DNA of 64,000 bases from Leucobacter triazinivorans. GTDB lineage: Bacteria > Actinomycetota > Actinomycetes > Actinomycetales > Microbacteriaceae. The stretch spans positions 2,170,001 through 2,234,000 of the forward strand of contig NZ_CP035806.1 in assembly GCF_004208635.1 (NCBI RefSeq), read 5' to 3'. The notes beneath the pieces were generated by a model. That model searched no databases and had not been told where the DNA came from. It worked only from the letters and a program-made list of their open reading frames with translations. Position numbers and translations under genes: made by a program. The first letter of the stretch is position 1; each line of letters begins with the position of its first letter. Shown one piece after another: positions 35,715 through 45,185 of the stretch.

Positions 35715-36989
35715 TCATCCCGCGCCCGGGCGACCAACGCGCCCGCGCCGCGTCGGGCCCCGGGTCAGCAGTCCGAGCAGTCGCTCCATCGGCCCCCGCC
35801 CGAGCAGCGCGGCCCAGAGCGAGCAGCCGAGCAGGGCGCCGAGCGTCATGGGCCAGAACGGGTCGAGGGCCCGGAAATCGAACCAGGGATCGAGTGCCGG
35901 ATCGCGCGCTGTGCCGACCGCGATCCACACCGCCCAGATGAGGATGTGCGCGACGTATGCCGTGAGCGGCATGGAGCCGAGGGCGCGCAGGGGCCAGAGC
36001 AGCAGCCGCAGCGGGGTCGCCCCGATGAGCGCGCACGCACCGATCACGGCCAGGGCGAAGCCGCCGGATCCGACCGCCTCGCCGACTCCCGAGGCGTGCG
36101 GTGCGTCCTGCAGAACGGCGATGAGCCAGGGCCCGGACCCGGCCGGGGCCTCGAGCGCTCCGCTCCGCACCGCCCGGGCGCCGATCGGCCCGACGATCCC
36201 GTACCCGAGACCGGCGAGCGCCGCCCCCGAGACGAGCAGCGCCCAGGCGCGACGGGGCGAGGTCAGCAGCACACGGCCGGCACCGATCCCGGCGGCGATG
36301 AACGCCGCCCAGAGCAGGAACGGGTAGTTCCAGCCGAAGAGTCGCAGCGTCTCTTCGATCGCCGCTCCGTCGGGGCGCTCCGCGAGCGCCCGGTCGATCG
36401 CGGCGACCGCGACAGGCATCGACACCGCGAGGAGCGCAGCGAGCGCGAACAGGCCCGAGGTCGGCAGGCGCAGCAGGGGGATGCCGATCAGGAAGAGGAC
36501 CCCGTAGGCGGGCAGGATCACGTACACGGGCACGTCGAGGTCGTCGAGGGTGATGCCGAGCAGCCAGATGAGCGCGGCGCGGAGCGCGAGCTGCGTGCGC
36601 AGCCCCCACCAGCGCCCGGGTCCCGAGCGGCTGCGTCTGCGCGCCGCAGCCGCAGCGATCGCCAGGGACACGCCGGCGAGGGTGGCGAACAAGATCGATG
36701 AGCGCCCGGACACGAGGCCGGACCAGGTCTCCGGGCGCCCCCAGACCAGCGGTGCGATCACGGCCAGGTGCGCCGCGTACATGCCGATGACCGCGAGGCC
36801 CCGTGCCAGGTCGATGCCGGGCAGGCGCGCGGGCGGCTCGAGAGCGGCGAAGTTGGCGCGCAGGCGCTCGAGCGGCGTGCGCCCGGGCTCGGCGCGCCGC
36901 TCCGGCGACGCCGAGGGGCGCGCTGCGGGCGGATTTCCGCGCTTCTCGGGCTTCCCGGGAGTATCGGGATTCTCGGGCTCCTCGGCCAC
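35715..36989 (-). CDS. DUF1624/DUF418-type acyltransferase-like membrane protein
   Basis: 424 residues. After a charged, Pro-rich ~60-residue N-terminus comes ARLPGIDLARGLAVIGMYAA, the start of the heparan-alpha-glucosaminide acetyltransferase-like domain, then about ten helices and a DUF418-like end with LGSMPLTAYVAHILIW. Relatives are suggested to move acyl groups across the membrane onto surface sugars. GTG at 36989 is preferred; the upstream in-frame extension is low-complexity and lacks a ribosome site. Convergent with the ABC gene, 14 bases apart. Specific function unknown. Confidence 0.75.
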   Translation of the reverse strand: MAEEPENPDTPGKPEKRGNPPAARPSASPERRAEPGRTPLERLRANFAALEPPARLPGIDLARGLAVIGMYAAHLAVIAPLVWGRPETWSGLVSGRSSILFATLAGVSLAIAAAAARRRSRSGPGRWWGLRTQLALRAALIWLLGITLDDLDVPVYVILPAYGVLFLIGIPLLRLPTSGLFALAALLAVSMPVAVAAIDRALAERPDGAAIEETLRLFGWNYPFLLWAAFIAAGIGAGRVLLTSPRRAWALLVSGAALAGLGYGIVGPIGARAVRSGALEAPAGSGPWLIAVLQDAPHASGVGEAVGSGGFALAVIGACALIGATPLRLLLWPLRALGSMPLTAYVAHILIWAVWIAVGTARDPALDPWFDFRALDPFWPMTLGALLGCSLWAALLGRGPMERLLGLLTRGPTRRGRVGRPGAG

Positions 36990-37141
36990 GGCGCCACCCC
37001 CTCTCGCTCCCGCCTCGACCCTCGCGCACGCGGCTGTGAGGCCGCCGCATGCGAAGAACCTTCGGCGCGAGCGGTTCGTCGCGGGCCGGATCCGCGGTTC
37101 CTGCGCAGTCCGGGCCGTGTCGCTGCACAGCATTCGGGTGG

Positions 37142-37147
37142 GATACT
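37142..37147 (+). promoter_or_regulatory. Putative -10 of a leaderless promoter (aminotransferase)
   Basis: GATACT, then six bases, then GTG at 37154, with no ribosome-binding site. The first base deviates from the TANNNT pattern. Confidence 0.45.
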
Positions 37148-37153
37148 GGTCGG

Positions 37154-38380
37154 GTGCGTCTCATCACCCAGTCCAGCAAGCTCGCTGGCGTTCGCTACGA
37201 CGTGCGCGGTCCGATCCTGCAGGAGGCCGAGCGCCTCGAACGGTCCGGGCACGAGATCCTGCGTCTCAACATCGGCAACCCCGCGGTCTTCGGCTTCGAC
37301 GCGCCGCCCGAGCTCGTCGAGGCCGTGCACGCCGCCCTGCCGCGCGCCCAGGGATACAGCGATTCGCGCGGCATCGCGCCCGCGCGCGAGGCGGTCGCGG
37401 AGCACTACACGCGCATCGGCGTGCCGGGCATCGGGCCCGACGACGTGCTGATCGGCAACGGCGTGAGCGAGCTCATCTCCTTGGTGCTGCAGGCGCTCAT
37501 CAGCCCGGGCGACGAGATCCTGATCCCCTCGCCCGACTATCCGCTGTGGACCGCCCAGGCGACGCTCGCCGGCGGGCACGCCGTGCACTACCCGTGCGAC
37601 GAGCAGAACGGCTGGATGCCCGACCTCGACGCCATCGAGCGGCTCGTGACCGAGCGCACGAAGGGTATCGTGCTGATCAACCCGAACAACCCGACGGGCG
37701 CCGTCTACTCCGCCGAGCTGGTGCGCGGATTCGCCGCGCTGGCCGAGCGGCACGGGCTCGTGCTCATGGCCGACGAGATCTACGACCACATCCTCTACGA
37801 CGGTGCGCAGCACGAGCACGCCGCGCTGCACGCGCGAGAGACGCTGTGCCTCACCTTCAGCGGTCTGTCTAAGATCCAGCGGGTGGCCGGGTACCGCGCC
37901 GGATGGGTCGTCGCCTCAGGCGGTCGCGAGCGGGCGGGCGACTTCCTCGAGGGGCTGACGCTGCTCGCGAACATGCGCATGTGCGCCAACGTGCCGGCGC
38001 AGCACGCGATCCCCGTGGCGCTCTCGAGCGCGTCGGACTGGTCGGGCATCGCCGAGCTGTGCGCGCCGGGCGGCCGATTCCGCGATCAGCGCGATGTCGC
38101 CCACCGCCTGCTGACCGAGATCCCGGGCGTCACCTGCGAGCTGCCGGGCGGTGCGATGTACCTGTTCCCGCGGCTCGATCCCGATCGCTACGACATCCAC
38201 GACGACCAGCACTTCGTGATCGAACTCATGCGCGCGACGCGCGTGATGATCACGAACGGGCGCGGCTTCAACCTGCCGACCCCCGACCACGTGCGCTTCG
38301 TCACCCTGCCGAGCGCCGAGGTGCTGACCGAGGCGATCGGTCGCATCGCCGAGTACCTCGACACGGTCAGGATCGACTGA
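37154..38380 (+). CDS. PLP-dependent aminotransferase, AlaA-like
   Basis: 408 residues, class I/II aminotransferase. The N-terminus SSKLAGVRYDVRGPILQEA and the long form match AlaA/YfbQ-type alanine-glutamate transaminases. NPNNPTGAVYS, DEIYDHILYDG and SGLSKIQRVAGYRAGW (Schiff-base lysine in SK, then the substrate Arg region) are present. The likely reaction is pyruvate/alanine with glutamate/2-oxoglutarate. GTG at 37154 matches the family start and appears leaderless. The stop overlaps rlmH (TGATG). Confidence 0.9.
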   Translation: MRLITQSSKLAGVRYDVRGPILQEAERLERSGHEILRLNIGNPAVFGFDAPPELVEAVHAALPRAQGYSDSRGIAPAREAVAEHYTRIGVPGIGPDDVLIGNGVSELISLVLQALISPGDEILIPSPDYPLWTAQATLAGGHAVHYPCDEQNGWMPDLDAIERLVTERTKGIVLINPNNPTGAVYSAELVRGFAALAERHGLVLMADEIYDHILYDGAQHEHAALHARETLCLTFSGLSKIQRVAGYRAGWVVASGGRERAGDFLEGLTLLANMRMCANVPAQHAIPVALSSASDWSGIAELCAPGGRFRDQRDVAHRLLTEIPGVTCELPGGAMYLFPRLDPDRYDIHDDQHFVIELMRATRVMITNGRGFNLPTPDHVRFVTLPSAEVLTEAIGRIAEYLDTVRID

Positions 38381-38838
38381 TGCCGATCAGGATCCTCGCG
38401 GTCGGGAAGAAGCACGAGAGCTGGGTCGCCGACGGCATCGGGCGCTACGAGAAGCGGCTGCGCAAGCCGTTCGACGCGAGCTGGCAGTTGCTGCCGCACT
38501 CGTCTCGCGAGGGCGACGCGGCGCGGGCCGAGGAGTCGGAGCGGATTCTGGCGAAGCTGGATCGCGGTGCGTTCGTGGTGCTGCTCGACGAGCGCGGTCA
38601 GGGCGTCGATTCCCCCGCGCTGGCGCGCACGCTGCGGGGCGCGTTCGACTCCGGCCGCACGGTGACGGTGGTGATCGGGGGCGCGTACGGGGTCGAGGAT
38701 CGCGTGCGCGAGCGCGCCGACTTCGTGTGGAGCCTGTCGCAGCTCGTCTTCCCGCATCAGCTCGTGCGCCTGATCCTCGCCGAGCAGCTGTACCGGGCGC
38801 AGGAGATCAGCGCGGGGCGCCCGTACCACCACGTGTAG
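38380..38838 (+). CDS. rlmH: 23S rRNA (pseudouridine-1915-N3)-methyltransferase
   Basis: 152 residues, standard RlmH size. It is a SPOUT-fold enzyme that methylates pseudouridine 1915 in helix 69. The knot region is visible as VIGGAYGVEDRVRERAD and LSQLVFPHQLVRLILAEQLY, ending in the conserved GRPYHHV. ATG overlaps the aminotransferase stop. Identity is secure. Confidence 0.97.
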   Translation: MPIRILAVGKKHESWVADGIGRYEKRLRKPFDASWQLLPHSSREGDAARAEESERILAKLDRGAFVVLLDERGQGVDSPALARTLRGAFDSGRTVTVVIGGAYGVEDRVRERADFVWSLSQLVFPHQLVRLILAEQLYRAQEISAGRPYHHV

Positions 38839-39018
38839 CGCGGCGTCGCGGGGCATTGCGGTCGGGCTCGGGCGACGACCGCGCGCCGCCGGTCGTGCAG
38901 GAGATCGTCGACGGAGCGGGCGTATCCCGCGGAAGCATCCGAATAGCGGAGGATCTCCTGCGCGAGTGGGGCGATGAGGGCCGGCGCCGCCGGAACCGTC
39001 AGTGTCAGTGGTCCCTCG

Positions 39019-39024
39019 TAGGGT
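39019..39024 (+). promoter_or_regulatory. Putative -10 of a leaderless promoter (hypothetical gene)
   Basis: TAGGGT, six bases, ATG 39031; no Shine-Dalgarno. Confidence 0.45.
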
Positions 39025-39030
39025 GTCGGC

Positions 39031-39396
39031 ATGAACCCGTTCCGGCTCTCCACCCGCCTGCACCCGGCACCGCGCCCGGTGCGGCAGGAGGCTGTCGAGA
39101 GCGAGGCCGTCGCGGTGCCGTGGCGCGTGGTGCGGCGCTCCGAGTCGGGGGTGATCGAGGTGGAGCACCGGGGCCCCGAGCCGCTGTACTCCGTGCGGTT
39201 TGCGATGGCGGGCAGCGGCATGCTGGGGCTGTCGCTGCCGCGCACCGTGCTGCCGGGCGAGCGCATCCGCGTCGTGGTGCGGGGCGCCTTCGCGGATCGC
39301 GACGCCCGGTCTGCCGCGGCGTCGGCCGACACGATGCTGGTGATGCGCTGGTTCCAGCCCGATGGAACGGAGCTGCTGTGGCCGATCGCACTCTGA
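39031..39396 (+). CDS. Conserved-looking hypothetical protein
   Basis: 121 residues, no signal peptide or membrane segment. It is rich in beta strands: WRVVRRSESGVIEVEHRGPE, LYSVRFAMAGSGMLGLSLP, ERIRVVVRGAF and MLVMRWFQPDGTELLWPI. I do not recognise a family. The strand pattern and the closing FQPDGTELLWPI suggest a small beta-sandwich. Codon use fits the surrounding genes, and a leaderless -10 precedes its ATG, so it is probably real. It lies between rlmH and the nrd control region without clear linkage to either. Confidence 0.6.
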   Translation: MNPFRLSTRLHPAPRPVRQEAVESEAVAVPWRVVRRSESGVIEVEHRGPEPLYSVRFAMAGSGMLGLSLPRTVLPGERIRVVVRGAFADRDARSAAASADTMLVMRWFQPDGTELLWPIAL

Positions 39397-39563
39397 ATCG
39401 GGGAACATCCGGGGCCCCGGCGGTGTTGACATCAGTGCCGGCCGGGCTCCGCATTCGGCGTGCGGCGGCTCCGCGTGGACCTCCGCGGGATCGCTCGAGG
39501 GGCGGCACTGCGCGACACGCCGGGGAGGGGCTGTGAGGCAAAATTCTTTCCGGCCGCAGGCCT

Positions 39564-39572
39564 TGTGGATAA
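39564..39572 (-). promoter_or_regulatory. Perfect DnaA-box match upstream of nrdH
   Basis: Plus-strand TGTGGATAA, that is TTATCCACA on the minus strand, the consensus DnaA box, about 180 bases before nrdH. DnaA is known to control E. coli nrdAB through such boxes; a similar role here is inference from one site. Confidence 0.45.
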
Positions 39573-39663
39573 CCGCCTCGGAGGGGCGGAACCGCGCCGA
39601 AAGTTCTCCCCAGTCCGCGCTGCGGAGCCGTGGAATTCAGGTGGAAAACTACAGTGATGTAAC

Positions 39664-39709
39664 TACATCATGTTGTGGTCGAGTGTGGTGTGGTTCACTA
39701 GATGTAGTG
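39664..39709 (+). promoter_or_regulatory. Tandem NrdR-like boxes
   Basis: Box 2 at 39696-39709 reads CACTAGATGTAGTG, an inverted repeat close to the NrdR consensus (CACTATATATAGTG). A weaker box 1 (TACATCATGTTGTG, 39664-39677) begins exactly 32 bases earlier, about three helical turns, the arrangement known for NrdR repressor sites. The boxes lie 42 bases before the nrdH ATG. Confidence 0.75.
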
Positions 39710-39750
39710 CCTCGAGCGAGGCGTGTGAGTTTTTCGAGGAGGGGCGTGGA

Positions 39751-39984
39751 ATGGCCATCACGGTATACACCAAGCCGTCGTGCGTGCAGTGCAACATGAC
39801 GTATCGCGAGCTCGACAAGCAGGGGATCGAGTACGACGTGCTCGACGTCTCCGCAGACGAGACCGCGCTCGAGACGGTCAAGGAGCTCGGCTACCTGCAG
39901 GCTCCGGTCGTGGTGACGGATGACGAGCACTGGTCTGGCTTCCGCCCCGACAAGATCTCGGAGCTCGCCGGCCGCCTCGCCTAG
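39751..39984 (+). CDS. nrdH: Glutaredoxin-like electron donor NrdH
   Basis: 77 residues with a thioredoxin fold. The redox motif CVQC at residues 11-14 follows YTKPS, and the C-terminal half has QAPVVV and [10 protein letters not shown], all NrdH hallmarks. It supplies electrons to the class Ib ribonucleotide reductase NrdE. A strong GAGGAGGGG precedes ATG 39751. First gene of nrdHIEF. Confidence 0.96.
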   Translation: MAITVYTKPSCVQCNMTYRELDKQGIEYDVLDVSADETALETVKELGYLQAPVVVTDDEHWSGFRPDKISELAGRLA

Positions 39985-40090
39985 GCCGCAGCCGTACGCA
40001 GGATCGTGGACCGCCCGAGGCAGCCGGAGGATCGACACCGGCGCGCCGAGGGCGTTTCAGCAGTTCGGGATCGCAGTGGGGGTGACGCGC

Positions 40091-40519
40091 GTGGCAGACC
40101 TGGTGTACTTCTCCAGCGTCTCGGGCAACACGCACCGCTTCGTCGAGAAGCTCGGCCGCCCCGCCCAGCGGATTCCGCTCCGATCCCGAGACGAGCCGCT
40201 CGTCGTCACCGAGCCGTTCGTGCTGCTCGTGCCCACCTACGGCGGCGGCCCCGAGACTCGGGCCGTGCCCAAGCAGGTCATCCGGTTCCTCAACGACGAG
40301 CGCAACCGCAGGCACCTGCGCGGGGTGATCGCCGCGGGCAATACGAACTTCGGTGAGGCCTACGGCATCGCGGGGGACATCATCGCACGCAAGTGCCAGG
40401 TGCCCTTCCTCTATCGATTCGAACTCTTTGGTACCCCGGACGACGTCACCGCCGTCCAAGAAGGATTGGAACAGTTTTGGTCTCAGCAGGAACAACCGCA
40501 GGCGCGGCGAGCGCAGTGA
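40091..40519 (+). CDS. nrdI: Flavodoxin-like NrdI
   Basis: 142 residues. The FMN-binding loop [15 protein letters not shown], the VPTYGGG segment and [16 protein letters not shown] are diagnostic. NrdI supplies oxidant for assembly of the dimanganese-tyrosyl cofactor of NrdF. GTG at 40091 is preferred (GGGGG eight bases upstream); an in-frame GTG at 40082 would add three residues. There are 106 bases after nrdH, and the stop overlaps nrdE as TGATG. Confidence 0.95.
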   Translation: MADLVYFSSVSGNTHRFVEKLGRPAQRIPLRSRDEPLVVTEPFVLLVPTYGGGPETRAVPKQVIRFLNDERNRRHLRGVIAAGNTNFGEAYGIAGDIIARKCQVPFLYRFELFGTPDDVTAVQEGLEQFWSQQEQPQARRAQ

Positions 40520-42660
40520 TGGAGCCGGGGCTCGAGTCGTCCAAGATCAGCGACATGGACTACCACGCGCTGAACGCGATGCTCAATCTCTACGACGCCG
40601 ACGGCCGCATCCAGTTCGAGAGGGATCGCGAGGCGGCTCGGCAGTACTTCCTGCAGCACGTCAATCAGAACATGGTGTTCTTCCACAACTTCGAAGAGCG
40701 CATGCGGTATCTGATCGACAACGACTACTACGAGAAGGGACTGCTCGACGAGTACCCGCTCGAGTTTATCGAGAGCCTCACCAACGAGGCCTACGCGATG
40801 AAGTTCCGCTTCCCCACCTTCCTCGGGGCGTTCAAGTTCTTCACCTCGTACGCGCTCAAGACCTTCGACGGCAAGCGCTACCTCGAGCGGTTCGAGGATC
40901 GTGTCGTGATGGTGGCGCTCGGCCTCGCCGAGGGCGACCAGGAGCTGGCCCGCGGGCTGGTGCGCGAGATCGTCTCGGGTCGCTTCCAGCCCGCCACGCC
41001 CACGTTCCTCAACCTCGGCAAGGCGCAGCGCGGCGAGCTCGTCTCGTGCTTCCTGCTGCGCATCGAGGACAACATGGAGTCGATCTCGCGCGGCATCAAC
41101 TCCTCGCTGCAGCTCTCCAAGCGCGGCGGCGGCGTGGCCCTCCTCCTCTCCAACATCCGGGAGTCGGGCGCCCCGATCAAGAAGATCGAGAACCAGTCGT
41201 CGGGCATCATCCCCGTCATGAAGCTCCTCGAGGACAGCTTCAGCTACGCCAACCAGCTCGGCGCGCGTCAGGGCGCCGGCGCGGTGTACCTGAGCGCGCA
41301 TCACCCCGACATCATGAAGTTCCTCGACACCAAGCGCGAGAACGCGGACGAGAAGATCCGCATCAAGACCCTCTCGCTCGGCGTCGTCATCCCCGACATC
41401 ACCTTCGAGCTCGCCAAGAAGGGCGAGGACATGTACCTGTTCTCGCCGTACGACGTCGAGCGCATCTACGGGGTCCCGTTCGGCGACATCTCGATCAGCG
41501 AGAAGTACCAGGAGATGGTCGACGACGCGCGCATCAAGAAGACCAAGATCAACGCGCGCCACTTCTTCCAGACCATCGCAGAGCTGCAGTTCGAGTCGGG
41601 CTACCCCTACATCGTGTTCGAGGACACGGTCAATCGTGCGAACCCCATCAAGGGCCGCATCAACATGTCGAACCTCTGCTCCGAGATCCTCCAGGTCAAC
41701 ACGCCCACGACGTACAACGAGGATCTGAGCTACGACCAGATCGGCAAGGACATCTCCTGCAACCTCGGGTCGATGAACATCGCGGCCGCGATGGACGGCG
41801 GAGACCTCGGGGGCACCGTCGAACTCGCGATCCGCGCGCTCACCTCGGTGAGCGATCAGAGCCACATCAGCTCGGTGCGCTCGATCGAGGACGGCAACGA
41901 CCAGTCGCACGCCATCGGCCTCGGCCAGATGAACCTCCACGGGTACCTCGCCCGCGAGCACGTGCACTACGGCTCCGAAGAGGGCATCGACTTCACCAAC
42001 ATCTACTTCTACACGGTGCTCTTCCACGCGATCCGCGCCTCCAACCGCCTCGCGATCGAGCGCGGCAGCGTCTTCGGCGGCTTCGAGGACTCGAAGTACG
42101 CGTCGGGCGAGTTCTTCGACACGTACACCGAGCAGGCCTGGCAGCCGGAGACCGCGCGGGTGCGCGAGATGTTCGCGCGCGCGGGTGTCGAGATCCCGAC
42201 GCAGGACGACTGGCGCGAGCTCAAGGCGAGCGTCATGGAGCACGGCATCTACAACCAGAACCTGCAGGCCGTGCCCCCGACCGGGTCGATCTCGTACATC
42301 AACAACTCGACCAGCTCGATCCACCCGATCGCCTCGAAGATCGAGATCCGCAAGGAGGGCAAGCTCGGGCGCGTCTACTACCCGGCGCCCTTCATGACGA
42401 ACGAGAACCTGGAGTACTACCAGGACGCCTACGAGATCGGGCCCGAGAAGATCATCGACACCTACGCCGCGGCGACGCAGCACGTCGACCAGGGGCTGTC
42501 GCTCACGCTGTTCTTCAAGGACACCGCGACCACTCGCGACATCAACAGGGCGCAGATCTACGCGTGGCGCAAGGGGATCAAGACCATCTACTACATCCGT
42601 CTGCGCCAGCTCGCGCTCGAGGGCACCGACATGAGCGAGTGCGTCAGCTGCATGTTGTGA
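40519..42660 (+). CDS. nrdE: Class Ib ribonucleoside-diphosphate reductase alpha subunit
   Basis: 713 residues, normal for NrdE. It holds the catalytic site reducing ribonucleoside diphosphates. Seen are the first redox cysteine in [16 protein letters not shown], the active-site block [32 protein letters not shown], and the C-terminal shuttle pair in CVSCML (Cys708, Cys711). ATG 40519 overlaps the nrdI stop. The next gene, nrdF, is 201 bases away, separated by a palindromic repeat cluster. Confidence 0.97.
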   Translation: MEPGLESSKISDMDYHALNAMLNLYDADGRIQFERDREAARQYFLQHVNQNMVFFHNFEERMRYLIDNDYYEKGLLDEYPLEFIESLTNEAYAMKFRFPTFLGAFKFFTSYALKTFDGKRYLERFEDRVVMVALGLAEGDQELARGLVREIVSGRFQPATPTFLNLGKAQRGELVSCFLLRIEDNMESISRGINSSLQLSKRGGGVALLLSNIRESGAPIKKIENQSSGIIPVMKLLEDSFSYANQLGARQGAGAVYLSAHHPDIMKFLDTKRENADEKIRIKTLSLGVVIPDITFELAKKGEDMYLFSPYDVERIYGVPFGDISISEKYQEMVDDARIKKTKINARHFFQTIAELQFESGYPYIVFEDTVNRANPIKGRINMSNLCSEILQVNTPTTYNEDLSYDQIGKDISCNLGSMNIAAAMDGGDLGGTVELAIRALTSVSDQSHISSVRSIEDGNDQSHAIGLGQMNLHGYLAREHVHYGSEEGIDFTNIYFYTVLFHAIRASNRLAIERGSVFGGFEDSKYASGEFFDTYTEQAWQPETARVREMFARAGVEIPTQDDWRELKASVMEHGIYNQNLQAVPPTGSISYINNSTSSIHPIASKIEIRKEGKLGRVYYPAPFMTNENLEYYQDAYEIGPEKIIDTYAAATQHVDQGLSLTLFFKDTATTRDINRAQIYAWRKGIKTIYYIRLRQLALEGTDMSECVSCML

Positions 42661-42665
42661 TCCCG

Positions 42666-42795
42666 GTGATCCTGCGGGAGCTGGTGGCCGTCATCCTGCG
42701 GGAGCGGAGCGAGTCGCAGGATCCACACGCCGTTCATCCTGCGCGAAGTCGCAGGATCCACCCGCCGGTCATCCTGCGCGAAGTCGCAGGATCCA
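42666..42795. repeat. Cluster of dispersed palindrome family A between nrdE and nrdF
   Basis: Three copies of the palindrome (TCATCCTGCG ... GTCGCAGGATCC) at about 42691-42724, 42734-42759 and 42769-42795, with a partial copy at 42666-42680. Each can form a hairpin. They fill most of the 201-base nrdE-nrdF gap. No internal promoter was recognised. Confidence 0.85.
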
Positions 42796-42810
42796 CGATC
42801 ATGAACGTAG

Positions 42811-43830
<1,020 letters not shown>

Positions 43831-43863
43831 AACACCAGGTCAGGGGCATACCCTGACCGACAG

Positions 43864-43906
43864 GCCCCCGCGGCGCCGAGCTCCACAGCTCGAGCGCCGC
43901 GGGGGC
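43864..43906 (+). terminator. Strong hairpin terminator after nrdF
   Basis: Arms GCCCCCGCGGCGC (43864-43876) and GCGCCGCGGGGGC (43894-43906) are perfect complements, extended inward by CGAGCT/AGCTCG with a four-base loop and one bulged A. CTCATT follows instead of a long T-run, as is common in GC-rich actinobacteria. Confidence 0.8.
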
Positions 43907-44447
43907 TCATTCGTTCGTGCCCGCATTCTGCTCACATTCCTACGCGCCGAGTGCGACGGCGCCGGCGCGCGCCAGGGCGAGCTCCTCTGGGAAGGCGGTC
44001 CGGGCACTTCATCGGCGTGGCTTCAAGCCTGCCGGAGCCGGACGCGTTCGCGCGGAACAGGCGCGGATCGGGTCGGGTGATGCCGGCCCGAGGACTGTCG
44101 ACTTCGTCGCCCCGCACTATGACCGGATCCACGGTGCGATTTCGGATCTCATACGCTTCGGAAATCGCTCGCCGAGCGCGGCGTGCCCACCGAGATGACC
44201 GGGAGGAGCCCGGGGCCGGCAGCACCCCGGCATCTTCGAGATCCTTGAGACCGACGCTGCCGGTATCCGCCGGATGCCGGTGCAATGATCCGCTCCCGAG
44301 GCATCAACAAGGCTGACACCCGCCCTGACAGCTCCGCTGATCCCGGCTACTACACTGAGCAGTGCGTGCGGTGGTGCGCGTGCTGTTCGACGACGGCACG
44401 GAAGCGGCCGCACTGCGGGTGGAGCACCGGAGCCGACGGGAGGCGAG
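43907..44447. other. 541-base interval lacking an intact gene
   Basis: Open frames here have no recognisable product. A possible decayed fragment at 44100-44288 is listed separately. A TACACT hexamer at 44351-44356 could be the -10 of the TetR gene. Confidence 0.55.
44100..44288 (+). pseudogene. Possible remnant of a small toxin-like (Gp49/HigB-type) gene
   Basis: Reading with two apparent frame changes gives FVAPHYDRIHGAISDLIRFG, then LAERGVPTEMTG, then PGIFEILETDAAGIRRMPV and TGA at 44286-44288. The order (helix, conserved small linker, FEI...D..G..R) loosely resembles phage-derived Gp49/HigB toxins. Length and frame breaks mean it is not functional. Assignment is tentative. Confidence 0.25.
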
Positions 44448-45104
44448 ATGGCGGGATCGACCGTTCCGAAGCGCGTGCGCCTGGATCGACGGCTGATCGT
44501 CGACGCGATCCTCGAGCTCGCCCGCGCGGAGCCGAGCGCGAAGGTCACCTTCAAGCGCCTCGGCGAGGCCCTCGGCGTCGACGCCACCGCGATGTACCGG
44601 CACTTCCGCAACAAGGAGGAGCTGACGCGGGCGGCGCTCGATCGCTTGAGCGAGATGGCGGTGATCGATGCCGAGGCGGCGACCGGCGGCTGGCGCGAGC
44701 GGCTCGAGGCGCACCTCATGCGCATCGCCGAGCTCAGTCTCGAGTACCCGTCGATCGCCGCCGAGGGCGCGATCCTCGACCCTGTCGGCCCGGGAGATGT
44801 CGCCGGGGACGAGTTCGTGCTCGCGCGGCTGCACGAGGCCGGCCTGCGCGGCGACGCCCTGATCCGCGCCTACGCCGCCGTCTCGGGATTCGCGCTCGCG
44901 CAGTCGGCGGCGATGGCGCAGGAGGTCGTGGCGCACGGCGGTGCGGCCCGCGACGGCTCGATCCCCTGGATCAGCACCTTCGGGTCCGTCGACCTGTCGC
45001 AGTACCCGCTCGTCGACGAGCACCGCGCCGAGCTGCTCGCCATCGACGGCATGGCCGTCTACCGCGCGGGCATCGACGCGATCCTCGACTCCGTGGCGCG
45101 GTAG
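44448..45104 (+). CDS. TetR-family transcriptional regulator
   Basis: 218 residues. The N-terminal helix-turn-helix is VTFKRLGEALGVDATAMYRH followed by FRNKEELTRAALD, the TetR DNA-binding signature. The C-terminal ligand domain ends near residue 215 and resembles the TetR_C group with GFALAQSAAMAQE. GGGAGGCGAG directly precedes ATG 44448. The M20 peptidase gene starts 81 bases downstream and may be in its regulon. Ligand unknown. Confidence 0.9.
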   Translation: MAGSTVPKRVRLDRRLIVDAILELARAEPSAKVTFKRLGEALGVDATAMYRHFRNKEELTRAALDRLSEMAVIDAEAATGGWRERLEAHLMRIAELSLEYPSIAAEGAILDPVGPGDVAGDEFVLARLHEAGLRGDALIRAYAAVSGFALAQSAAMAQEVVAHGGAARDGSIPWISTFGSVDLSQYPLVDEHRAELLAIDGMAVYRAGIDAILDSVAR

Positions 45105-45185
45105 CCGCCGTCCGTGGCGGATTCGTGGGCGAGTAGGGTAGAGGCGTGAGCGGGCGGGGCCCGATGCGAGCGGAGGTGGAGACCG

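Larger units (their letters stand above)
39397..39750. promoter_or_regulatory. 354-base nrd control region without a gene
   Basis: No open frame here looks coding. The interval contains a DnaA-box match (39564-39572), a 16-base perfect palindrome TGATGTAACTACATCA (39655-39670) and two NrdR-like boxes (39664-39709), all upstream of nrdH. Promoter hexamers could not be fixed. Confidence 0.65.

Noticed and set aside
39564..39572. DnaA box as part of a replication origin
   Set aside because: It is a single box without dnaA, dnaN, an AT-rich unwinding element or a box cluster.
43917..44316. Open frames between the nrd terminator and the TetR gene as intact genes
   Set aside because: They have no ribosome sites, an Arg/Ala-rich shadow composition and no recognisable motifs; only a weak remnant is listed.
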